NCBI GenBank assembly: GCA_003477345.1
Contig: DMTG01000241.1
Coordinates: forward strand, 1 to 16,212
Direction: 5' to 3'
DNA from: Succinivibrionaceae bacterium
Lineage (GTDB): Bacteria > Pseudomonadota > Gammaproteobacteria > Enterobacterales > Succinivibrionaceae
DNA length: 16,212 bases
The position numbers were made by a program, and so were the translations under genes. Positions 8,016-16,212 of this stretch are shown in pieces. Numbering within the stretch: the first letter of the stretch is position 1; the number at the start of each line of letters is the position of its first letter. The notes under the pieces were generated by a model, which was given only the letters and a program-made list of their open reading frames with translations, was not told the origin of the DNA and searched no databases.

Positions 8016-8024
8016 TGCTATAAT
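8016..8024 (+). promoter_or_regulatory. Extended -10 promoter of the tRNA-Ser gene
   Basis: TGCTATAAT is a perfect extended -10 element about 37 bases before the mature tRNA. The GC-containing discriminator just after it (GTCTGCGCTC) is typical of stringently controlled stable-RNA promoters. No strong -35 is visible. The rest of the 7812-8060 gap is AT-rich and holds nothing else I recognise. Confidence 0.65.
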
Positions 8025-8060
8025 GTCTGCGCTCTGAAGATACAGAGTTTTCTCTTATGC

Positions 8061-8150
8061 GGAAAGATGGCAGAGCGGTTGAATGCACCGCACTCGAAAT
8101 GCGGCAATCTCTCACGAGATTCGGGGGTCCAAATCCCCCTCTTTCCGCCA
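8061..8150 (+). tRNA. tRNA-Ser (anticodon CGA, reads UCG)
   Basis: A 90-base class II tRNA. The acceptor stem GGAAAGA pairs with TCTTTCC, followed by G and an encoded CCA (8148-8150). The anticodon stem CCGCA/TGCGG (8088-8092 / 8100-8104) encloses the loop CTCGAAA, with anticodon CGA at 8095-8097. A long variable arm (ATCTC/GAGAT) and a T arm (GGGGG TCCAAAT CCCCC) complete it. It closely resembles E. coli tRNA-Ser(CGA). No duplicated 3' end or integrase is seen nearby, so there is no sign of use as an attachment site. Confidence 0.97.
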
Positions 8151-8465
8151 CTTCTTTATTGATTTTCTTAAATTTATTAATTTTGCATACATATTATCCT
8201 GCTGAATTTTCAGATAGGCAAAAAAAAGATCTGTCAGAAATTTCCAAAAGCTTAGTACTAAAAATAATAATCATTTTTGTTTATATTACGCAGTTCATAT
8301 AAGCGGCTTTATCTTTACTGATTGAAAAAAATAAATGAACCTGCAATTAATCATTTTTCAAGATCCAATAAGTTACCTTAAGAGCGGCAATAAATCTTAA
8401 TAGGTTATTTATTGTAAAAGCTGAATTTAACAATCCTCGCCCATGTTTCCTGACAAGGAGTTGCT
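8151..8465. other. Gene-free stretch between tRNA-Ser and hicB
   Basis: This 315-base AT-rich region has no credible coding frame; I looked for a hicA toxin gene here on both strands and found none. No clear T-tailed terminator follows the tRNA. The only structure I can support is the dyad at 8388-8414 near the hicB start. Confidence 0.6.
8388..8414. repeat. Perfect 8-bp inverted repeat upstream of hicB
   Basis: CAATAAAT (8388-8395), 11 bases, then ATTTATTG (8407-8414), ending 51 bases before the hicB start. HicB proteins commonly autoregulate by binding palindromes near their promoter, so this is a candidate operator. Its AT-rich sequence makes chance a real alternative. Confidence 0.35.
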
Positions 8466-8783
8466 ATGCAGTATTATCAGTATCCATCAAAAGTTACAGA
8501 GAACACAGAGTGCGTATTTATTATCTCTTTTAGAGATATTCCTGAAGCCTTTACGCAAACCAGGGATAAAAATAAAATTTACGCAGAAGCTTTATACTGC
8601 CTTATAGATGCGCTGTCCATTTATTTAGATACTGGAAAAAAAATACCTGAAGCATCAGCTCCCCGCAAAGGCGAAATTCTAATTTCTCTGCCACCGTCAG
8701 TAATTGCAAAAATAATGCTGCTCAATACCATGGCAGAAACTAAAGTCAGACCTGTGGATTTAGCAAAAAAAAATGAACGTTAG
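8466..8783 (+). CDS. hicB: HicB-family antitoxin, N-terminal portion (frame ends after an A9 run)
   Basis: HicB antitoxins neutralise the HicA mRNA interferase through an N-terminal RNase H-like domain and repress their own operon with a C-terminal DNA-binding domain. This frame encodes 105 residues. The N-terminal domain fits HicB (FIISFRDIPEAFTQTRDKNK near 18-37, then DALSIYLDTGKKIPEAS and a LPPSVIAKIMLLNTMAETK linker). It starts after a strong AAGGAG, 5 bases before ATG 8466. The frame stops six codons past VRPVDLA, just after nine A (8765-8773). The expected HTH domain continues in the +1 frame (8773-8892); with eight A the product would be a normal 141-residue HicB. No hicA is found upstream or downstream. 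Options: an inactivated relic, a sequencing indel, or a gene expressed by slippage. Confidence 0.8.
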   Translation: MQYYQYPSKVTENTECVFIISFRDIPEAFTQTRDKNKIYAEALYCLIDALSIYLDTGKKIPEASAPRKGEILISLPPSVIAKIMLLNTMAETKVRPVDLAKKNER

Positions 8784-8892
8784 GCCTCAGGAAGTTACCA
8801 GAATTTTGAATGTAAAACAATCAACCAAAATAGACACTATAAGTGAAGCATTAAAAGTGCTTGGAAAAAAGTTAACACTTTACCTTGCCTGA
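8773..8892 (+). pseudogene. hicB: Displaced C-terminal HTH part of hicB (+1 frame)
   Basis: Starting at the ATG that follows the A9 run, this frame reads MNVRPQEVTRILNVKQSTK and continues with DTISEALKVLGKKLTLYLA to a TGA, 39 residues. That is the typical C-terminal DNA-binding segment of HicB (compare QEITRLFNLHHATKIDAV in E. coli HicB as recalled). It has no ribosome binding site of its own and no N-terminal domain, so it is the continuation of the preceding frame rather than a separate gene. Confidence 0.8.
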
Positions 8893-9153
8893 AAAATAAT
8901 TAGAAATCCTACAATTGCCCGCTATATAAATACTCTCTAGACTGAAAGCTGTAAGTTACAAAAAAATAATTATTTTTATATTCCTGAAATAGAAGAGTGT
9001 CTTATATTTCTAAAAAAATAAAACTCCAATTTTCTTTCAATATCACAAATAGATAGTCCAAGATCACAATTTTTTGACGTAACGTCAAAAAAACATCACT
9101 GTCTAGATTAAAATCCTAATCAGTATAAAAAAATTACAATTAACGGAGCTTCC
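8893..9153 (+). promoter_or_regulatory. flrA upstream region
   Basis: A 261-base, very AT-rich gap. Its outstanding feature is the dyad at 9070-9092. I see no sigma-54 -24/-12 element. TAAAAT at 9109-9114 and TATAAA at 9124-9129 are possible -10 boxes, but no convincing -35 accompanies either. Confidence 0.4.
9070..9092. repeat. Perfect dyad TTGACGT-A-ACGTCAA with T6/A6 flanks
   Basis: Two 11-base arms, TTTTTTGACGT and ACGTCAAAAAA, flank a single A. The T run comes before and the A run after the stem, so it is not a plus-strand terminator. It looks like a protein binding site 61 bases before the flrA start. Confidence 0.6.
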
Positions 9154-11720
<2,567 letters not shown>

Positions 11721-11760
11721 AAAAGTTTTACCATAATTTCTAATAGATATCTAACTTCCC

Positions 11761-11805
11761 ATGTCCTGCTTAAAGTCTATGAGTCCCATAATACGAGCAG
11801 GACAT
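11761..11805. repeat. Long-range hairpin in the pseB-pseC gap
   Basis: ATGTCCTGCT (11761-11770) and AGCAGGACAT (11796-11805) form a perfect 10-bp stem. The 25-base loop contains a smaller TATG/CATA hairpin (11778-11790). No T tract follows, so it is not a standard terminator. It ends 22 bases before the pseC start and could affect processing, partial termination or translation. Confidence 0.6.
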
Positions 11806-11827
11806 TACTTATACAGGAATCTTATAA

Positions 11828-12985
11828 ATGATACCTTACAGCACTCAGAGTATTGACGATACAGATATTGAAGCTGTCAGAGAAATTTTAGAATCCCCTT
11901 TCCTTACTACCGGACCTACCATAAATGAATTTGAAAATGCAGTTGCTGAATACACCAAATGTGAATATGCGATTGCAGTAAATTCCTGCACCTCAGCTCT
12001 GCATCTGGCTATGATGGCTATCGGAGTAAGCTCGTCTGACAGAGTATTTGTAAGCGCCATAAGCTTTGCAGCATCTGCCAACTGCGCAAGGTTTATGGGA
12101 GCAGATGTCGACTTTGTGGATGTCGACTCTAAAAGCGGCAATATGAATCTTGATGTTCTAGAGGAGATGCTCAGACAAGCCGAGCAAGAAAACCGCCTGC
12201 CAAAGGCTGTTGTGGCAGTTCATCTGTCAGGAAGACCTCTTGACCTCATACGTCTTGATTCTTTAAGAGCTAAGTACGGTTTTAAACTTGTTGAAGATGC
12301 TGCACATGCCATAGGCGCACTGTTTCACGGAGAGTACATTGGTTCCTGCCGGCATTCTGATATTACAGTATTCAGTTTTCACCCGGTAAAAATCATTACC
12401 ACCGCAGAAGGCGGCATGTGTCTTACCAACAATCCAGAATACGCTCACGCCATAAGAATGCTGTCAAGTCACGGTATAACTCACGACATTGAAGATCTCA
12501 GCGACACCACAAAACCAGCCTATTATTACGAGATGCAGAGACTAGGCTATAACTATAGAATGACCGATATTCAGGCTGCCTTAGGCATAAGTCAGCTTGC
12601 AAGAATTGAAGAGTTTCTTGAAAAGAGACGCAGCCTTGCAAGATCTTATCAGGAACTCTTTTCTGACTTTGATAAAATCGGTCTGCCACAGGCAGATACA
12701 CCTGACAATGTAAGCGCCTGGCATCTTTATCAGGTCAGAATTCCAGGTAACTTCCGCGACAGCATATTCAAAACTCTAAGACAGAAAGGAATTGGAGTTC
12801 AGGTGCACTATCTGCCAATCTACAGACACCCATACTATCAGAGTGTTAAAGACTACCCAGAACTTCCTGGTGCCGAAGAGTTTTTTGAGCACACATTAAG
12901 TATTCCTCTGTATCCAAACCTGAGCCGACTTAATCAGCAGATGGTAGCTGCAACGCTTATGTCTGCCTTAGATCAGCTCTTATAG
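11828..12985 (+). CDS. pseC: PLP-dependent aminotransferase of pseudaminic acid synthesis (PseC)
   Basis: Transfers an amino group to C4 of the PseB product, giving UDP-4-amino-4,6-dideoxy-N-acetyl-beta-L-altrosamine. The 385 residues belong to the DegT/DnrJ/EryC1 fold type I family. PFLTTGPTINEFE (24-36) and the cofactor-binding NSCTSALHLA (52-61) come first. VEDAAHAIGA (155-164) follows, then SFHPVKIITTAEGG (183-196), in which Lys188 is the expected Schiff-base lysine. The C-terminal VHYLPIYRHPYYQ motif is also typical. AGGA lies about 9 bases upstream of ATG 11828. It is the middle gene of pseB-pseC-pseF, 35 bases before pseF. Related sugar aminotransferases share the fold; the pairing with a PseB-type dehydratase favours PseC. 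Confidence 0.94.
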   Translation: MIPYSTQSIDDTDIEAVREILESPFLTTGPTINEFENAVAEYTKCEYAIAVNSCTSALHLAMMAIGVSSSDRVFVSAISFAASANCARFMGADVDFVDVDSKSGNMNLDVLEEMLRQAEQENRLPKAVVAVHLSGRPLDLIRLDSLRAKYGFKLVEDAAHAIGALFHGEYIGSCRHSDITVFSFHPVKIITTAEGGMCLTNNPEYAHAIRMLSSHGITHDIEDLSDTTKPAYYYEMQRLGYNYRMTDIQAALGISQLARIEEFLEKRRSLARSYQELFSDFDKIGLPQADTPDNVSAWHLYQVRIPGNFRDSIFKTLRQKGIGVQVHYLPIYRHPYYQSVKDYPELPGAEEFFEHTLSIPLYPNLSRLNQQMVAATLMSALDQLL

Positions 12986-13020
12986 TCATACAAAAAACGA
13001 TACCTAATTCAGGAGTAAAC

Positions 13021-13722
13021 ATGCACACCATAGCAGTGATTCCGGCAAGAGGCGGCTCTACAAGAATTCCTCATAAAAACATCAAGAAATTTGCAGGCAG
13101 GCCTCTGATTGCCTATCCCATACAGGCTGCTTTAGAATCAGAACTTTTTGATAAGGTTGTCGTCTCTACTGATGATGAAGAAATAGCAGAAGTTGCCAGA
13201 AAGTACGGCGCTGAAATTCCTTTTATGCGAGATAAAAGTCTCGCAGACAACTATACAGGCACCGGTCCCGTAGTAGCAGACGCTTATAAGAGAATCAAAG
13301 ATGCCGGTACCCCCATTGACTATGTCGCCTGCATCTACGCAACAGCCCCGCTACTTACTGCTAAATATCTTAAAGAGGGCTTTGAATTCTTTTTAAAAGA
13401 GAAGGCAGACTTTCTTTACTCCTGCTGCGAATTTCCCTTCCCGATTCAGAGAGCCCAGTATCTTGACAGTAACGGCAGCCCTTACCCGGTAATGCCGCAG
13501 TGCATGCCCAAGCGCTCGCAGGATTTGCCAAAGGCCTATCAGGACTGCGGACTTTTCTATTTTCATACACCAAGAACACTTGTTGCTGACGGCAGTAAGA
13601 CTCCGATTATCTCGAGAGGTTTTGTCATGCCACGTCACCGGGTGATTGATATCGACACCAGAGAAGACTGGGATTATGCGCAGGCCATGTTCAGAGCAGT
13701 TAACGAACTCAAGCTTGATTAG
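13021..13722 (+). CDS. pseF: Pseudaminic acid cytidylyltransferase
   Basis: Activates pseudaminic acid with CTP to CMP-pseudaminic acid, the donor for flagellin glycosylation. The 233 residues start MHTIAVIPARGGSTRIPHKN; the IPARGGS...RIPHKN loop (7-20) is the CTP-binding signature of CMP-sugar synthetases. VVVSTDDEEIA near 46-56 and the YATAPLL segment near 105-111 are family landmarks, and the C-terminal VIDIDTREDWDYA supplies the expected acidic metal-binding positions. AGGAG is 6 bases before ATG 13021. The Pse context separates it from NeuA. The genes for the steps between PseC and PseF (acetyltransferase PseH, hydrolase PseG, synthase PseI) are not in the window. Confidence 0.93.
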   Translation: MHTIAVIPARGGSTRIPHKNIKKFAGRPLIAYPIQAALESELFDKVVVSTDDEEIAEVARKYGAEIPFMRDKSLADNYTGTGPVVADAYKRIKDAGTPIDYVACIYATAPLLTAKYLKEGFEFFLKEKADFLYSCCEFPFPIQRAQYLDSNGSPYPVMPQCMPKRSQDLPKAYQDCGLFYFHTPRTLVADGSKTPIISRGFVMPRHRVIDIDTREDWDYAQAMFRAVNELKLD

Positions 13723-13740
13723 AGCCTGCCAGCACCTTTA

Positions 13741-13772
13741 ATTACAGCACTTTTCAGGTAAAGTGCTGTAAT
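13741..13772. repeat. Perfect 13-bp inverted repeat between pseF and queF
   Basis: ATTACAGCACTTT (13741-13753) and AAAGTGCTGTAAT (13760-13772) enclose a 6-base loop, 18 bases after the pseF stop and about 25 bases before the queF -10 box. There is no T tract on either strand, so it is either an atypical terminator for the pse genes or an operator for queF. It does not resemble a preQ1 riboswitch. Confidence 0.65.
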
Positions 13773-13797
13773 AATCCGATTGTTCGATACTATGCTG

Positions 13798-13803
13798 TAT
13801 AAT
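13798..13803 (+). promoter_or_regulatory. Likely -10 box of queF
   Basis: Perfect TATAAT at 13798-13803; the -35 region is poor. It overlaps an in-frame ATG at 13802. If the box is real, transcription begins near 13810, downstream of that ATG. Confidence 0.5.
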
Positions 13804-13837
13804 GCATAAAAATTTTATTTTGGATGCAGGCACAGTT

Positions 13838-14650
13838 ATGGGACATAAAAACAATCTGGTCTTAGGAAAATCTTCTATCTACTATAACGAATACAATCCT
13901 AAGGTATTACACCCTATAGAGCGCATGATTGGCCGCGCTCCTTTAAAACTGAAAAACTTCAGCGGCTACGATCTCTGGCGTCTGTATGAGATAACCTATC
14001 TGAACGCCTTCGGAACCCCGTGTGTCGCCACAGGAGAGATTATCGTTCCTGCCGACAGCACCTACATTATAGAATCCAAATCCTTGAAGCTGTATATAGG
14101 CTCCTTCACAATGACCAAAATGAAAAACCTCAAACAGCTTGAAGATGTCATAAGAGCCGATCTGTCAAAAGAACTTGAATGCGAGATTCAGGTCAATCTG
14201 TTCCAGGTTGAAGACTGCCCTTTTTCTATTGTAAAGCTGCCAGGGGAACTTATAGATAATGAAGAACGCCTCCCGATGCAGAACCTTGCCTACAATCCTG
14301 ACATTCTATCTGCTGACAAAAGTCTTGTCGTCAGAGAAACTCTGCGCTCCAATATTCTAAGAACCCTATGCCCGGTTACCGGACAGCCAGATCATGCCAG
14401 CATCCAGATAAGTTATGAAGGCAACCGAATAGACAGGCAGAATCTCTTTGCCTATCTTGCCTCTCTGCGTACTCACCAGGGATTCCACGAACAGTGTGTT
14501 GAACTTATTTTCAGCGACATAAAAACCACTCTCAATCCTGTACACCTGCAGGTTACAGCCTGTTTTACCCGTCGCGGCGGCATCGACATAAATCCGGTCC
14601 GAACCGATTTTGACAGTGCAGAAAAACCTGTAAGACTGATAAGACAGTAA
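13838..14650 (+). CDS. queF: NADPH-dependent 7-cyano-7-deazaguanine (preQ0) reductase, long form
   Basis: Reduces preQ0 to preQ1, the last step before the queuosine precursor is put into tRNA; cytoplasmic tunnelling-fold enzyme. From ATG 13838 (MGHKNNLVLGKSS) it has 270 residues. Starting at 13802 would give 282, the same as E. coli, but that ATG lies inside a TATAAT box and has no Shine-Dalgarno, whereas AGG is 7 bases before 13838. I therefore prefer 13838, with moderate confidence. The two-domain YqcD-type QueF is clear: ESKSLKLY (79-86) binds substrate, Cys178 is the thioimide-forming cysteine, Asp185 the acid, and Glu218 lies in FHEQCVE (216-222). The end RRGGIDINPVR is diagnostic. ppnN follows, as in the E. 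coli queF-ppnN neighbourhood. Confidence 0.94.
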   Translation: MGHKNNLVLGKSSIYYNEYNPKVLHPIERMIGRAPLKLKNFSGYDLWRLYEITYLNAFGTPCVATGEIIVPADSTYIIESKSLKLYIGSFTMTKMKNLKQLEDVIRADLSKELECEIQVNLFQVEDCPFSIVKLPGELIDNEERLPMQNLAYNPDILSADKSLVVRETLRSNILRTLCPVTGQPDHASIQISYEGNRIDRQNLFAYLASLRTHQGFHEQCVELIFSDIKTTLNPVHLQVTACFTRRGGIDINPVRTDFDSAEKPVRLIRQ

Positions 14651-14651
14651 A

Positions 14652-14690
14652 AAACAACTATTACAAAAAATAGAGCTGTTTCAATTAATT
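14652..14690 (+). terminator. Possible weak terminator after queF
   Basis: An imperfect AT-rich hairpin (AAACA and CTATT pairing with AATAG and TGTTT, with unpaired bases between) is followed by a T-rich stretch from about 14680. It is weak. The rest of the 131-base gap to ppnN is AT-rich, with no promoter I can place firmly. Confidence 0.3.
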
Positions 14691-14781
14691 TTTATTTTTA
14701 TCTTGCTAAGATTGGCTGTATAAAGCTGTTTAACACCCATAAATAATATAAATACCCATTAAACAGTGGCATGGAGGAAAA

Positions 14782-16173
14782 ATGAGCGTAAAAGTTGTGT
14801 GGCCTACCGGCTCAATGGCTCTTTTAAGTCAGGTTGAAGCGAGCTCCATTTCTCACTCATCTGAAAGCGATATCTACGATCTGTATCGCAACTGTTCTCT
14901 TGCAGTACTCAACAGTGGAAGTCTCACGGACAATTCAAAAGAGCTGCTCGATAACTATGAAAATTTTGAAATTAACGTAGTGCGCACAGAGTATGGAATC
15001 AAAATAGAACTTATAAATCCACCTCAGGATGCGATTGTAGACGGAGAAATCGTAACTTCACTAAAGCAGCATTTGTACGCTGTATTACGCGATATAGTAG
15101 AAATCAAGCTGCGCCGCAAAGCCATAGAGAATATTGCTGCTCATGACAATGAAAACGTCACCCCAGACAGCGGACGTTATGCTACCAACTTTATTTTCTC
15201 AATCCTGCGCCACGCTGAAGTTTTAAAGGCAGGAATTTCGCCTAATATAGTAATCTGCTGGGGCGGACATTCAATTTCAAAAGAAGAATATGACTACGCC
15301 TATGAAGTAGGCTACGAGTTCGGTCTGCGCTCGCTTGATATCTGCACCGGCTGCGGACCTGGAGTCATGGAAGCTCCGATGAAAGGCGCCATCATGGGAC
15401 ATGTGCTGCAGAGAACTATCAATCAGTGCCGCCTTATAGGTCTTACAGAGCCTTCAATCATTGCTGCAGAGCCGCCTAACTCCGTAGTATCAGATCTTGT
15501 GATTCTGCCTGATATCGAAAAAAGACTCGAAGCCTTTGCACGTTTAGGACATGTGCTGGTGGTCTTTCCTGGAGGACCAGGTACAGCAGAAGAACTCCTG
15601 TACATACTGTCAATAAAGATGCATCCTAACAACAGGCACTCACCTATCCCTCTGATCCTCACAGGAAGAGCCGAATCAAAAGAATATTTCGACTCACTAG
15701 AAGAATTCCTGCAGAACTGCTTTGGACCGGAAGTAAAAAGATTCTATACCGTGGTTATAGACGATCCTGAAAAAGTAGCTCAGATTGCAAAACACTCTAT
15801 GAAGACCATCCACGACCACAGATCTCTTCTGCACGATTCTTTCTGCTATAACTGGTCACTACACATTCCAGAAGTCCTACAGAAGCCTTTTGTGGTAAAT
15901 CATGCCAATATGGCGGCCTTAGATCTGCATCGTGATCAGGAACCATGGATGCTGGCAGCTAACCTTAGAAGTGCTTTCTCTGGAATTGTTACCGGCAATG
16001 TAAAAGAAAGCGGTGTACAGCTTGTGAAGAAAGAAGGTCCGTTTACTCTGCACGGTGATGCTGATATCATCAATGACATGCAGAAACTCATGGATGATTT
16101 TATTAAGCAGAAACGCATAATGCTGTCTGCCCAAAAATACAAACCATGCTACATTTTTGAAGCAGACAAATAG
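14782..16173 (+). CDS. ppnN: Pyrimidine/purine nucleotide 5'-monophosphate nucleosidase
   Basis: Cleaves nucleoside monophosphates to base and ribose 5-phosphate for nucleotide recycling; in E. coli (YgdH/PpnN) it is a (p)ppGpp-controlled enzyme. The 463 residues align almost throughout with E. coli PpnN (454). RNCSLAVLNSGSLTDNSKEL lies at 36-55 and the LOG-family core follows: CWGGHSIS (159-166), CTGCGPGVMEAPMKGA (188-203), and the catalytic PGGPGTAEE (263-271). The C-terminal PpnN-specific domain includes NWSLHIPEVLQKPF and AFSGIVTGNVKE. The start is set by GGAGG four bases before ATG 14782. The extra length is partly in a charged insertion near 105-130. The last 39 bases of the window after its stop hold nothing I can name. 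Confidence 0.96.
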   Translation: MSVKVVWPTGSMALLSQVEASSISHSSESDIYDLYRNCSLAVLNSGSLTDNSKELLDNYENFEINVVRTEYGIKIELINPPQDAIVDGEIVTSLKQHLYAVLRDIVEIKLRRKAIENIAAHDNENVTPDSGRYATNFIFSILRHAEVLKAGISPNIVICWGGHSISKEEYDYAYEVGYEFGLRSLDICTGCGPGVMEAPMKGAIMGHVLQRTINQCRLIGLTEPSIIAAEPPNSVVSDLVILPDIEKRLEAFARLGHVLVVFPGGPGTAEELLYILSIKMHPNNRHSPIPLILTGRAESKEYFDSLEEFLQNCFGPEVKRFYTVVIDDPEKVAQIAKHSMKTIHDHRSLLHDSFCYNWSLHIPEVLQKPFVVNHANMAALDLHRDQEPWMLAANLRSAFSGIVTGNVKESGVQLVKKEGPFTLHGDADIINDMQKLMDDFIKQKRIMLSAQKYKPCYIFEADK

Positions 16174-16212
16174 AAATCTATTTTCTACTATTGACTTCCT
16201 CCTCTTGCTAAA

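Noticed and set aside
8061..8150. tRNA-Ser as an integration site for an element carrying hicB
   Set aside because: No integrase gene, no repeated tRNA 3' end and no second boundary are visible in the window.
8057..8302. 81-residue open frame spanning tRNA-Ser
   Set aside because: Its first third is the tRNA itself and the rest is low-complexity hydrophobic translation of AT-rich DNA.
8151..8465. Possible hicA toxin gene upstream of hicB
   Set aside because: No frame on either strand gives the small HicA domain with its conserved glycine and histidine; stops are frequent.
9070..9092. Intrinsic terminator for hicB
   Set aside because: The T run precedes the stem and A follows on the plus strand, and the same holds on the minus strand, so the polarity is wrong.
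13741..13772. preQ1 riboswitch before queF
   Set aside because: A simple hairpin without the conserved C-rich and A-rich tail elements of preQ1 aptamers.

Overview
The window looks like chromosome from a motile, flagellated gammaproteobacterium with fairly low GC and AT-rich intergenic spaces. The closest relatives I would guess are anaerobic, gut-type Succinivibrionaceae/Aeromonadales. This is inference: Pta, AraD, RimO, long-form QueF and PpnN closely resemble their enteric counterparts as recalled, the sigma-54 regulator is of the FlrA/FleQ type, and the pyrophosphatase is the manganese-dependent family II enzyme. No sequence search was possible.

Layout. Minus strand, 1-2372: rimO (3' end cut by the window edge) and ppaC, separated by an intrinsic terminator. 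Plus strand, 2766-5707: pta with a strong terminator, then an SDR-type epimerase-like gene. Next come araD (plus, 5937-6662) and a LacI-family repressor (minus, 7770-6739), convergent and sharing one terminator. Each has an almost identical 15-bp LacI-type operator upstream, which suggests a self-contained sugar-responsive pair. A tRNA-Ser(CGA) follows at 8061-8150. It is followed by an orphan HicB-type antitoxin gene whose C-terminal DNA-binding part lies in another frame after a run of nine A. From 9154 the strand carries the flagellar master regulator flrA and three pseudaminic acid genes, pseB, pseC and pseF. The last two genes are the queuosine gene queF and the nucleotide nucleosidase gene ppnN.

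How the genes work together. flrA-pseB-pseC-pseF is the functional core. FlrA switches on flagellar genes with sigma-54, while the Pse enzymes make the sugar that commonly decorates flagellin. Only the first two steps (PseB, PseC) and the CMP-activation step (PseF) are present, so pseH, pseG and pseI must lie elsewhere if the pathway is complete. Pta serves acetate/acetyl-CoA metabolism, and PpaC removes pyrophosphate from biosynthetic reactions.

Points most worth a second look: the A9 frameshift in hicB; two cysteine clusters in the N-terminal domain of Pta; the matched operators of araD and the LacI-family gene; a terminator-like hairpin in the ppaC leader; strong dyads upstream of flrA, between pseB and pseC, and before queF; and a Lys at the c-di-GMP-contact position of FlrA. 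I see no CRISPR array, insertion sequence, prophage or obvious new multi-gene system.
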